Shown here: piece by piece, positions 10,729 through 21,394 of the stretch | Layout of the letters: the number at the start of each line of letters is the position of its first letter | Position numbering within the stretch: the stretch's first letter is position 1 | NCBI GenBank assembly: GCA_036186865.1 | Contig: AP025055.1 | Span: 27,161,843 to 27,225,842, forward strand | Length of the DNA stretch: 64,000 nucleotides | Direction: 5' to 3' | Source of the DNA: Eustoma russellianum | Taxonomy: Eukaryota > Streptophyta > Magnoliopsida > Gentianales > Gentianaceae | Program-made: the position numbers and the translations under genes | Notes under the pieces: model-generated | Seen by the model: only the letters and a program-made list of their open reading frames with translations | What the model was told of the DNA's origin: nothing | The model's database searches: none

Positions 10729-12622
10729 TCAACCCTTTGAAAATGTCCCTTTTGGTACCCAAATTTGGGTGACCCTTCTAGGTCTTCCAAAAGGTGAGAA
10801 AGGTGATGAAAGCACAACATAATATACTTTAGGTGCAACTGTATCTGGCCTTTGGCCAAGAACTCCTTTATACGCATTATATGTAGGACGTTTTCGATAT
10901 GTCATTGTGTTTGTGTGCGTAGTGCGTGGATGGAATGAATGCCATGTATGCATCACTCTTTTCTTTTCATATCTATGTGGTACGAAATTGTATTTCGCAT
11001 GATATGATGAAGAAGTGGGGGTGATGAGGGAAGAGGTCTTTGCGTCATCTTAGACGCCGTTTTTGGCTTTGGGGTGTCTACTTTCTCAGACACAACGAAC
11101 TTAGTTGGTTTGGTGGATGCTTCATTTGTCTCAATGTATCCCAAACCTGTTTTGTCACTATCATGCTTTTGTGATAATATAATACGATGCAGCATGTTAG
11201 ATCCCGTGTCAAATTGTTTCACCTTTTTCTCTACATTCGCATTCCTTGATTTCAAGTTTGAAATCTCGGATTTCAATTCATTGTTCTCGGATGTCAATGA
11301 TGAAATTTCAGACTTTAATGAATTTATAATGCATGACGACTCTTCTTTTGAATCGTTTAATTGAGACACAAGATCTTTGTTAGAAGATTCTAACAATTTC
11401 TTGTCTTCAATTAATCGCTTCTTTTCTTTTGCAATAGTCTTTGAAAACTTATGCAATTCTAAATATTGACTAAATAAATCATCATAAGAACATTCAGAAT
11501 TGGAATCAGAGTCGGAAGATACCTCATTTTATGCTTTAGATGTAAAGCCTACTTGTGCCTTGTGTTCTTCCGTATCATCAGTCTCAGAGTCGGATGTGTC
11601 ACTCCAAGTGGAGGCTTTGAAGGCTCTTCTCCTTTGCTTAGGTTCTGAGACAAGCCTATTCTTGTTCCGATCTTTGTTAGGGTATTTGTTTGTTTGCTTT
11701 TCTTTATTAGGGCAGTCATATGATAGATGTCCAAGTTTGCCGCATTCATAGCACTTTATATCCTTATTTTTATTTTTATGATCCTTAGATGAGGTGGACT
11801 TATGTTTAATCGATTTTCTCAATATTTTTCTTAATCTTTTAGCCATTTTGATTAAATCCTCATCATCGGAATCTATGTCACTATCATCTACGACGTATTC
11901 ATTTGATTTAAATGCTATAGCCTTATCATTATTGGAAATAGACTCAGAATATCTTAAAGCGATTTTGTTTTCATATACCTTTAGTGATCCAATTAGTTCT
12001 TCCATCTTAATTGATTTAGTCTCTTTGCTTTCTTCTATGGCCGTTACTTTAGAGTCCCACTCGGATGGAAGGCTTCGCAAGACTTTCTGTACCTTTTCCT
12101 GCATGGTAAAGGCTTTACCAAGAGACTCAAGAGAATTGTAGATGTTAGTTAAACGAAGATCCATATCAACAATAGATTTATTGGGCAATAATTTAAACGA
12201 CTCAAGTGTGGACATAAGCATGTTTATCTTTGACTCTATTACTTGACTAGTGCCTTCGTGTTTCATTTTGAGTATTCTCCACATTTCCCGTGCACTAGAA
12301 CAGTTTGAGACATAACTAGACTCACTTTTACTTAGACCATTTAAGAGTAATTGCATAGCCCTAGCATTCATGCTAAGTTTCTTTTTATCATCACTTGTAT
12401 ATTCTTGTCTAGGTTTAACAACTTCTAGTGTGACTCCGTCTACGGTGGATAACTTAGATGGAACAAAAGGACCATCTTCTATAATCGACCAAAGATCAAT
12501 ATCTATTGCCATAAAAAAAGTTTCATTCTTACCTTCCATTGGACGAAAGACTCACCGTCAAAGAGAGGAGGCCTTATGGTTGACATTCCTTCTTGCACGG
12601 TGCTATAACTAGTGGATGCCAT
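10729..12622 (-). pseudogene. Sire-2 gag with CCHC knuckle and coiled coil (degenerate)
   Basis: ATG at 12622-12620 (MASTSY), 43 bases past the LTR end. The UBN2-type gag domain (DGESFVQWK, DLWSIIEDGP, EMWRILKMKHEG) is followed by the knuckle CYECGKLGHLSYDC near 11715-11760, then the coiled-coil block (11456-11200) and the basic tail. Only a few breaks disable it: a one-base change in the A run at about 12512-12518 that shifts the frame early, a TAA near 11530 where Sire-1 has a Ser codon, and later frame changes near 10953. The largest open stretch is 11529-12539 (336 codons). After 10729 the expected protease is absent. The protein would form particles for RNA packaging; on its own it has no enzymatic domain. 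Confidence 0.85.
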
Positions 12623-12664
12623 CTCACGTAGATCGTTGGATCCTTTTGTTGTGAGTGTTCCTGC

Positions 12665-12676
12665 TCTCTGATACCA
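12665..12676 (-). other. Primer binding site, initiator tRNA-Met (Sire-2)
   Basis: Minus strand TGGTATCAGAGA, matching the initiator tRNA-Met 3' end at its first 11 positions. It is two bases from the right LTR (starts 12679). Confidence 0.88.
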
Positions 12677-12678
12677 AT

Positions 12679-15600
12679 TGTAGGATCTGCAAGGCACCAC
12701 TAGAAGGGGGGGTTGAATAGTGGGCGCGGAAAATGTGGTTTTTAAAATTAGTTTGAACCAAAAACCTAACTTCTGAAAACAGTTTCTGTTTTCAGGACCA
12801 GTTTTACAATGTTTTGAAAACTAGGTTGCAGGTCTTCAAAAATTCTGCAATTTTGAGAGAACTTAGACTCAGATGTTATGAGTGTCTCCTAACAATTTCA
12901 GATTTAAATTCAACCTCTAACCCTTTCAAAAATCGTTGGTGGCCAGATTGTGCGAATCTGCCAGAAACGGTAGACTGATTTCAAAAATTAATTCCTATTT
13001 GTACGTAACTCCAAATGCTCTGAAATTTTAAACCCTAACCCCTTATAAGTTATATTTAAATGGGTTGAAACAGTTTTGAAAAATGCTTTTGGGAAGTTAG
13101 TAAAATATGATCAAAGTCTCAACCTTTGCAAGCCTGAAAATTAGACTGCACTAGTCTCAGAACTTTGGACGTTTGGGTGACTTATACTTATCCAAAAGGG
13201 TTGAAACTTGTGCCAAAAGAACCTTAAAATGTGTGGCTATGTTTCTCGAAAGTTTCGTGATTTTTGAAATTCATTTACTATTTTTACAAATGTGATTAAA
13301 AACAGTAAACAGTTCTGAAATAGAAAATCAGTGCTGAAGGTAAATGACACAAAGAATTTTATACTGGTTCGGTTATAGACAACCTACTCCAGTCTTCGAG
13401 GAACACCTTCCTCGGTTCACACTAATCACACAACACAAATACACCTTACCACAGGGTTGATGGAGTGTCACACCAACTCCAACCCTTTACAAACCTTGTA
13501 TGATGAATACAATTGCGCACGAACACCACCACCTTGCAAGATTGAAGATTGATCACACCTTGATCAATCTTTTACAAAGATAAAGAATGTGTGGTGGTCT
13601 AAGATAAGCCTATTCAAGAATATGAATATAAGTACAATAGGCTTTTAAGAAGAAGAAAGAAAGAAGTGTAGAAGAAGAAGGCTAGAACACTTTTGATCTT
13701 TGAATTTGCAACTCTTGTTGTTGTTTTTGTTTTGCTCTTCTTCCTTCTTTTTAACATGTGTTGGCCGCCCCCTTGGGTCCTTCCCCTCCCCTATTGAAAA
13801 TTGTCTTCTAAGTCCTTGGGAGAATGTGTGGCATCATTGTGACATGATCTTGCTTACTTGGCACCTTCTCATTGGATGATCATTTAACATTTGCTTACTT
13901 GGCACTTCATGATTGATTGAATGTTGTCATCATTTGATGACTTGGAAAATCTAAAAATTCCACTAAAAGCATGTGCCAAAATCAACATAAAACAACTACC
14001 ATAACTTCCAAGATCATCACATAAATTAAGCAAGATAATTATCTCACAAAAATGGTTAAAAAATCGCCCATTATGACAAATGCACATGCTGAAATTTCAG
14101 CATGTGTTATATTCACTTTTTGTCCAAAATGTTGCCTAGTTTGCATTGATTTACCCCTTGAAAATGAATCACCATTTAGTAGACAATATTCTCATCATGT
14201 ATGGAATAAAATTGGACAACAATGTGGCATAAAATTCGGCCAAGGTACATCACACACATGCTGAATTTTTCAGCATGTGTGATATTCAAGAATATCACTT
14301 TCTTTATTCCATAAAATATTTAAAACACTTCCAAATTGTCTTCCAATTAATCCACCTTAATCAAGAAGTAAAATATTGCTCATTAACATGTTAAAAACGT
14401 CCAGCCCTTTAGTGCACATGCTGAATTTTCAGCATGTGTCACAACTGTGACAAAATTTGAAATATTACCTTTTGTAGCTTCTTTCTTTAAGTCACCAACA
14501 TTGTATGATTGATTCTTGACCAATAAATATGCCAACAAGTCTCCACATATGCTCCATCTCAGCTGTATAGGCGTGTCCAACATGTATATGCATGTGCTGA
14601 ATTTTATTTTTGCAAACTTTGTAAAATAGTGCACATTTAATAATACACGCATGTTATATTCCAATCAGCCCTTAATTTAATTTTCTAGAACACTTTAAGA
14701 TGTATGACATATGTAAAAAGTGTCTAGATACGTGTCATATGATGTGCCAAAAATATTCCATTTATTGTGTACGTAGAAAACTGAATTTTCGATGTTTATC
14801 GATTACCCGATTTTTCTCTAATTAAATTCCAAATATTTGCACATGTTATATATATTATGTTACACATAATATATATAATATAAACTTTAATTTTCAGCAC
14901 TTGGCTTGTCTAAAGTGGCGCCATTAACATTTAACCAAATTGAAATTGGAATCTCCACAATTTGGCCTTAATGTAGGGTGATTTGTGTGTGCCAACATGG
15001 AATGATTTTATGGGTGAAAATAACATCATAGCAACGAAAATAATAATGATTTTTGAGGTGTAGGGGCTGGCCATCTATTTATGGCAAGTACGTGACATGT
15101 TGGCGAAGTTTCGGTATTCGCCCGATACGACAATTTTCGGTTTAGAACCTTTTAACGTGTCGTATTTAATTTGTCATCACCGTGACTTATATCATATGAT
15201 ATAAGACCTGAATATACTCATAAATATGAGTTAAGTATGGTGGTGTGACGTTAACGTACGTACGTGAAATATATATCGTGTCGGTAGTACGTTGGAATAC
15301 ATGTGTATGTGCCTTTTTCAAAAAATCTGAAAATATATATTTATATATGTATGTAGGCGTGTATATTGATGAAGAGAGGAGGAGGAGACTTTCTTTTCTT
15401 ATTATTGTTGTCTTTGTGCCTTGTTCAAATGTAGCTTCCTTTAATGAACTACTTAGTTTAATCAACTAAGTACTTCACTTAATGAACTAGTTTAGTTCAT
15501 TAGTGGTGGCACCTGAAAATAGTATAAACACAACAAATGTTTGACATTTGATACAAGCTTTAAAGCTTCATGGCTCGTTAGTACGGCAACATTATACATG

Positions 15601-15712
15601 AACTATTTAAGGCAATTAATATGCAATATATCATGCACATTTATGTCATGCACGTTTTTAAGTACATTTAAATCATGTATTTGAAAATCACTCAAACCCC
15701 TTTTTCTCTACA
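12679..15712 (-). repeat. Sire-2 5' LTR
   Basis: 3034 bp, with the same ends as its partner. Carries a TATA candidate at 13357-13363 and three intact hairpin units at 14083-14106, 14255-14279 and 14415-14438, each after a CGGCC/CAGCC-type block. Open frames in it (for example 15187-15465) recur in the partner LTR at 9921-10199 only because the LTRs are copies. Confidence 0.93.
14083..14438. repeat. Three-hairpin module of the Sire LTR (best preserved copy)
   Basis: Three near-perfect palindromes with CACATGCTGAA/TTCAGCATGTG arms at 14083-14106, 14255-14279 and 14415-14438, about 160-172 bp apart. They lie in U3, upstream of the TATA candidate in the sense direction. They could be protein-binding sites or RNA/DNA hairpins. 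Confidence 0.8.
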
Positions 15713-17041
15713 AATATGACTCATAATGAGGTAGAATTCGGCCAGCTCTTTGGCACATGCTGAAATTTTCAGCATGTGTTACAAATGTGACATAAGTTTG
15801 AAATGTTACCTTGTGTAGCTCCTTCCTTTATGTCATCAACATTGTATGCTTCATTCTTGACCAATCAATATGCCAACAAAGCTCCACATATTCTCCAACT
15901 CAGCTGGTATAGGCGTGTATAATGACTTGGCCATGTGCTGAATTTTATTTTTGCAAACTTTGTAAAATAGTGCACATTCAATAATACACATATGGTATAT
16001 TCCAATCAGCCCTTAAATGAATTTTCTAGAACACTTTGAGATGTATGAAATATGTAAAAAGTGTCTAGATACATGTTATATGATGAGCCAAAACCGTTCC
16101 ATGTGTCGTGCACGTAGAAAACCGTATTCTCGATGTTTATCGATTACCCGATTTTTCTCCAATTAAATTCCAACTTTTTGCACATGTTATATATATTATG
16201 TTACACATAATATACATAAATTAAACTTTAATATTCAGCTCATAAGGCTTATTAAAGTGGCGCCTAGACAAGTGACAAATTTGAAATTGGAATCTCCACA
16301 ACTTGGCCTTAATGTGGGGTGATTTGTGTGTGCCAACATGGAATGATTTTATGGCTGCACATACCATGTAAGACACGAAATTTATGGCTATTTTTGAAGT
16401 GTAAGGGCTGGCCATCTATTTATGGCAAGTACGTGACACGTTGGCGAAGTTTCGGTATTCGCCCGATACGACACTTTTCGGTTTAGAACATTTTAATGTG
16501 TCGTATTTAATTTGTCATCACCATAACTTATGCCATATGATATAAGACCTGAATATACTCATAAATATGAGTTAAGTATGGTGGTGTGAAGTTAACGTAT
16601 GTACGTAAAATATATAACGTGTCGGTAGTACGTTAGAATAAATGTGTACGTGCCTTTTTCAAATAATTTGAATATATATATATACATATATATAAATGGC
16701 GTGTATATAGTATGGAGAGGAGAGTGGAAGACTTTCCTTTCTTCACCTTGTTGCCTTTGTGCCTTGTCCAAATATTGCTTCCTTTAATGAACTACTTAGT
16801 TTAATTAACTAAGTACTTCACTTAATGAACTAGTTTAGTTCATTAATGGTGGCACCTGAAAATAGTTCAAACACAACAAATGTTTGCCATTTGATGTAAG
16901 CTTTAAAGCTTCATGGCTCATTAGTACGACAACATTATATATGAACTGTACAAGGCAAGTTTTATGCAATATGTCATACACGTTTTTTATGCACGTTTAA
17001 ATCATGTATTTTGAAATCGCTCAAATCCCTTTTTCTCTACA
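15713..17041 (-). repeat. Sire-1 5' LTR, second segment (LTR 5' end side)
   Basis: Resumes the LTR after Sire-2 (15713-15717 is the duplicated aatat) and ends CCCTTTTTCTCTACA at 17041. It includes the third hairpin unit at 15754-15778. Joined to 5744-7504 it makes an LTR of about 3.1 kb, in line with the family. Confidence 0.9.
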
Positions 17042-19175
17042 TTTTGTACCTTGGCCAATCTCATACATCCAAAAGGTATATGTTACAGGACTTATCCACT
17101 AAAGATGTGATAGTGTCCCGAAATTTGGATTTTGATGAACAGTGTTACCCTTTCTCAACTAATCCAGTTATACAGCAGTCCATGCGCTCAGACCAATCAT
17201 CAAGGCACGAATCTGATACACCTATATTGCCTCATGACCTTCCTATATTCTCTCAGCCCATGGTCTTTACACCACCTACGGACTTGAATCAGCCTAACAT
17301 CACCTATGATTCCACCATGTCATCCTACTCTCCTGCCAACACTCCTACATCAGACAGACAATCCCTTTCAGCTCCTCATCTGCATCTGCCCCCTTATCAC
17401 CTCAGAATCACATTCCTATTACAGCAATTGACATTCCCCTACCCATTCATTCCACTGATAGACCCCCTAGACAAAAAAAGACTCCATCATATCTACAGGA
17501 TTATTATTGCAATCAGACACTAGTCTCTCCCAGTCATAATCCACATCTTCATCTTAGCACTACCCGTCCTCTAAGCCACTATTTTTCTTTGCAGTCACTA
17601 ACATCTAAGTATAAAACATATGTTTTGGCTTCTAGTATACATATAGAACCTGTAGATTACACAGAGGCAGCCAGTTCCTTAGCTTGGCAGGAGGCTATGC
17701 AGGCTAAGATAGCAGCACTTAAGGCTAATCATACATGGAAATTGGTGCACCTACCCCCTGGTAAGCAGGCTGTTGGATGCAAATGGGTTTATAAAATAAA
17801 ATACCAAGAAGATGAGACTGTGGAAAGATACAAAGTTAGGATAGCAGCCAAGGGATACACACAGTAGTATGAAATTGATAACCAAGAGACATTCTCAGCA
17901 GTGGCTAAAATGACAACGGTTAGAATGGTTCTGGCACTTGCATCCAGTAAGGAGTTGGTATCTCTATCAACTTGATGTCAATAATGCTTTCTTGCATAGA
18001 GATTTATATGGATCCACCATCAGGTTTGTTTTTAGATAATTCTAGCCTTGTATGTAAACTGGAGAAGTCCCTCTATGGATTTAAGCAGGCCAGCCGTGAA
18101 TGGAATGCCAAATTAACTACTTTCCTCCTTTATAAAGGCTTTACACAATCCAAGAATGATTACACACTCTTCATACGCACAAATCAGAATCACCTTCTTC
18201 TGGCATTGGTTTACGTAGATGATATTATTTTGGCATCATCCAGGTTATCAGACATCCAGCATCTGAAGTTTGAACTTAATTCTGAGTTCAAAATTAAAGA
18301 TCTTGGTGACCTAGGTACTTTCTAGGCATTGAAGTAGCCAGGTCACAGGGGGGCTAGTGATCAATCAAAGGAAATATGCACTAGAGCTGTTAGAGCAAAC
18401 TGGCTTTTTGGGGTCTAAGCCAACCAAGACACCTATGGAAACTAATGCCAAGCTTTCACGTGATGACTCTCTATTGATTTTAGAAGTGTCTGTATATAGG
18501 AGTTTGATTGGAAAACTTATCTATCTTACCATTACCAGGCTGGATATTGCATTTGCAGTTCAGCAATTCAGTCAATTCTTAGACTTCCCCACACAGAATC
18601 ATTTTATGGCGGCACATAAACTCCTAAGCTTCATCAAGGGAACAGCAGGACAAGGACTTGTATTTCCTTCTAACATGGAACTTAAAATGAGAGCATTTGT
18701 GGACTCTGATTGGGCAGAATGCACAGAGACTAGAGGAGGGTAACAAGCTTTTGTATTTTTCTAGGAGACTCACTGATTTCATGGAAGGCAAAGAAACAGA
18801 TAATAATATCGAAGTCTTCTGCAGAGGCTAAGAATAGAGCTTTGGCATCCCTGGTGTGTGAAGTACAGTGGCTGGTGTACCTAGTTAAGGATTTGCAAAT
18901 AAAGGATCAGGAGCCCGTTGAAGTTTTTTGTGACAGCAAAAGTGCAATGCATATAGCGAAAAATGCAGTATTCCATGAAAGAACAAAACACATAGAAATT
19001 GATTGTCATATCATTAGAGAGAAAATTCAGAGAGGGGTAATCAAATTGATGCTTGTCATAACAGAACTTCAGGTAGCAGATGTTTTCACGAAAGCATTGG
19101 ATTTGAGAAGGCTAGAAAGCTTGGTTAAGACTTTTAGAGTATGCAATATATATGACAAGCCTGGCTTGAAGGGGG
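17042..19175 (+). pseudogene. Copia-3 pol: integrase C-terminus, reverse transcriptase, RNase H (broken)
   Basis: Begins in the integrase C-terminal motif (LGQSHTSKRYMLQDL), runs through a Pro/Ser/Thr-rich linker, then the copia RT (KWVYKIKY, about 17780). The RT catalytic YVDD is encoded at 18212-18223. The RNase H part shows FVDSDWA (about 18700) and ends with VADVFTKAL (about 19076-19104). The polyprotein would copy element RNA to DNA. It is broken by a frame change in the linker near 17520, a TAG near 17866, frame changes near 17950 and 18325, and another near 18740 (missing base after the DSDW motif region). The last frame runs past the purine tract into the LTR, ending near 19204. Confidence 0.85.
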
Positions 19176-19696
19176 TGTTGAAGGAGGAGGGGAAGTGCAG
19201 CTGATAAGTTCAGCTGGCATTTAGTCGAACTCACTTGAGCAAAACACAAACACCTGCTTGCAACCTGATTGGAGGAAACATGAAGTTGCTGAATGATGTG
19301 AGGCAGTTAGGATTTTCGTGTGGAATTGAAATTGATGGATTGAGCTGAGTCAGGCATATGGGAATCGGTTATTTTGGATGGAGCGTGCCATGGCACGGGA
19401 GCTGCATTTCGCAGGGAAGAAGAAGGAATGCAACGAAGTGGCAGAAATGTTTAAAATGAGGGAAATGACTAATATGCCCTTGGTTAATGAATTGTTCAGT
19501 AGCAATAGTTTGTACATTCTTGTAATTTCAAGTCTTTCTTCTTCTTTGCTATAAAGCAGTTGCTGTAACCGCTATCAAGTAATGAGAATAACAACTTTCT
19601 CTTTCCCTCTCGGTTTTGCTCTCCAACTCTGAATCCCAATTCTGGTTCTCATCTCTGCTCCTCTCAATACTGTTGTTTCTTATTCATTTCTCTACA
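19176..19696 (+). repeat. Copia-3 3' LTR (probable)
   Basis: Starts TGTTGAAGGAGG right after a purine tract (GAAGGGGG) and is proposed to end at TTCATTTCTCTACA. The length of about 520 bp matches the 557-585 bp LTRs of Copia-4, whose start TGTTGAAAATATG and end share the same layout. The far LTR is outside the window, so the end point is tentative. Confidence 0.6.
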
Positions 19697-19748
19697 AATT
19701 TGTTGTGATTGTTGTGTATGTGAGGAAATTGACTTTATTCTACACTAA

Positions 19749-20054
19749 GATGAGTCAATTGCATTGGTTGTCTATCATATAAAGGGAGTTGACAAAAGTT
19801 TTGACATTTGGGTGATGAGGGATTTAGGTGTAGAAGATAAAGAATCGTGGAAAAGAGTATCGAGTGTTGGTCCTATTTCAGGAGTTGAGAGGTCTTTAGG
19901 ATTTTGGAACAATGGGGAAATTCTTTTGGAAAATAGTTGCAGGGAGCTTGTTGTATATGACACTAAGAAGGGAGAAATGAAGAATGTTGGACTCTATGGC
20001 AAGAGGGATAAGTTAGAAGTGCTTATTTTTAAAGGAAGCCTAGTTCCAGTTTAA
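19749..20054 (+). pseudogene. F-box protein remnant: C-terminal F-box-associated (FBA) domain
   Basis: The frame opens after a TAA (19746-19748) with no ATG and reads about 101 codons to a stop ending at 20054. The sequence has hallmarks of the plant F-box-associated interaction domain: a KSFDIWVMRDLGVEDKESW segment (about residues 16-35), then LGFWNNGEILLE, LVVYDTKKGEMKNVGLYGK and a terminal SLVPV. In intact proteins this domain binds the substrate of an SCF ubiquitin ligase, while an N-terminal F-box binds SKP1. Here the F-box and most of the domain are missing; the sequence upstream is the Copia-3 LTR. It may be a 3' exon of a truncated gene, since the bases just before 19749 (TTCTACACTAAG) could be a splice acceptor. 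This is the only host gene piece in the window. Confidence 0.65.
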
Positions 20055-20811
20055 GTTAATTATGACTTGGACTGTTTTGTGACTTTGAGATCATGGGTTT
20101 GAGCCGAGAAAGAGCCTCGTGCACAAAGTAAAAGGTGAGGCTGCGTACATCAGATCGCAGAGCTATACAGACCCTCCCCAGATCATGTACAAACACAGAA
20201 ACCTAATGCACCGAAAATACTCTTAATAACTTTGCTTTATTGGGTATCGAATACAAATGGTCATATTAATTGGCAAACGGCTTCCAAACTATTTAACTTT
20301 CTATGACATATACGTGGTATGAAGTGTTTTGGAGGTCTGAATTTTTTTAACTATTGGGATAACTAATGCTATTGGATTTAGAATTTTCACCTTATTTGTT
20401 ATAACTTAGTTATCGTCATGTTTTGTACAAGATTTCATGAAATTACAGCCGTTTTAATTTAAGGAGAGAACACCTGAAAAGGACCCAGCGAGACTATGAT
20501 GTTGTAACTGTAGCTTTATCGTGGGCTTATTATACCTAAGTCTTTTAACATTCCCTAGTTTATAACAATTAACAAAGATGTTTGCCCATATTATTACCCA
20601 CATATGTATGTTGGAAATTCATTGGCCATATCATCCGATCTTACATTGTATTTTGGAGATGCAGAAAAAAATTGACACAATGCGTCACGTTGGCAGAATT
20701 GCCGCTTAGTGTCTGACAAAGTTAAAATATAAAACCAAGGGTAAAAAGGGAAATGGACGAATGCTCATACATACAAAGAAGGACATTCATGATGTACTAG
20801 ATTTCTGTATT
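20055..20811. other. Host sequence, no gene recognised
   Basis: AT-rich sequence downstream of the F-box remnant with no supported ORF, RNA gene or repeat. It ends at the Copia-4 insertion (duplicated gtatt at 20807-20811) and continues at 31458. Confidence 0.5.
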
Positions 20812-21368
20812 TGTTGAAAATATGATGGGCTTGATCACAGATGAACAAACGGATAGCATGCTAGGAGAGATGGATGGTAATGGGCAGAACTGCAATAATC
20901 CAAGAAGCAAAGCATCTGGACGGTTAAATAAGAAGCTTAATCCACGATGTTTATTAGTTGTGTTGGAAATTGAACAACGGGAAGACAGGATCACGTGATG
21001 GGCAGAAGGGGTAAAGTGTTGGAGCAGGAGGACGAAGGAAGAAGAAGAGAAGCGCTGGCGGGAAGAATTAAATATTAGTAAAATTGCGTTTATGCTCTTA
21101 GCTTTGTGTTGTATGACAGTTAAGTAATAAGGAATTTCTTGTAATTTTACAGCCTTTTCTGTTAAAACAATCTTCCTCCCTGTATAAGACTCGTTCGACG
21201 ATATGCATTGCAATCCAAGAAGATATTTTGCGTGGCTATCTCTCCTGTTCTCTCCTTCCTTTCTTTCTGTCTTGTTCATTCTTCTTTTCTTGCATTTGGT
21301 GTTTCGATTTGTGGCTTGATTTGATTTGTATGAGAGTCATGGCTCGATCAAATTCTCAGATTTTCACA
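20812..21368 (+). repeat. Copia-4 5' LTR
   Basis: 557 bp, TGTTGAAAATATG...GATTTTCACA. Compared with the 3' LTR it lacks 28 bp near its end: a single AATTC at 21351-21355 replaces two copies in the partner. An antisense ORF (20797-21279) recurs in the partner LTR and is not a gene. Confidence 0.92.
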
Positions 21369-21380
21369 TGGTATCAGAGC
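21369..21380 (+). other. Primer binding site, initiator tRNA-Met (Copia-4)
   Basis: TGGTATCAGAGC directly abuts the 5' LTR end, complementary to the initiator tRNA-Met 3' end. Confidence 0.92.
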
Positions 21381-21394
21381 CTTCAATTGATTGA

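Larger units (their letters stand above)
7505..15712 (-). mobile_element. Sire-2: complete non-autonomous Sire element with gag only
   Basis: Two full LTRs (7505-10446 and 12679-15712) bracket a 2.2 kb internal region. The internal region has a primer binding site next to the right LTR and purine tracts next to the left LTR, so the element reads right to left. It is flanked by a perfect 5-bp duplication aatat (7500-7504 and 15713-15717), and removing it restores the Sire-1 LTR exactly. The internal region keeps gag and a remnant that reaches the gag/protease linker, then jumps to the purine tracts: protease, integrase, RT and RNase H are missing. It must therefore have been mobilised in trans by enzymes of a related autonomous element, or have lost pol after insertion. 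Confidence 0.93.
1..17041 (-). mobile_element. Sire-1: Sirevirus-like Ty1/copia element, partial, twice interrupted
   Basis: A long LTR retrotransposon read right to left. Its 5' LTR is 5744-7504 joined to 15713-17041, the primer binding site is 5730-5741, gag starts near 5687, and protease and integrase pieces run to base 1, so the rest of pol and the 3' LTR lie outside the window. LTR ends are TGTAG...CTACA. It is interrupted by a solo LTR (1668-4694) and by Sire-2 (7505-15712). The right flank (17042 on) is the integrase region of another copia element, so Sire-1 inserted there; the expected 5-bp duplication is ttttg (17042-17046) but its partner is outside. The roughly 3 kb LTR, coiled-coil gag extension and repeated purine tracts of the related Sire-2 fit the Sirevirus (SIRE/Maximus) lineage. 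The lineage call is inference; the copia call is firm. Confidence 0.85.
17042..19696 (+). mobile_element. Copia-3: 3' part of a Ty1/copia element
   Basis: Plus-strand copia pol from the integrase C-terminal end through RNase H, followed by a purine-rich tract and a probable 3' LTR (19176 to about 19696). The 5' part was separated by the Sire-1 insertion and lies left of the window. The next bases after the presumed LTR end are host-like and lead into an F-box remnant. Its terminal duplication cannot be tested because the other end is not visible. Confidence 0.8.

Noticed and set aside
9921..15469. Repeated small ORFs at 9921-10203 and 15187-15469
   Set aside because: Same segment of the two Sire-2 LTRs. 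No domain, and the homologous parts of other Sire LTRs are not open.
3064..15778. Regularly spaced palindromes resembling a CRISPR array
   Set aside because: Only three units per LTR, spacing about 160 bp, in plant LTRs with no cas genes.
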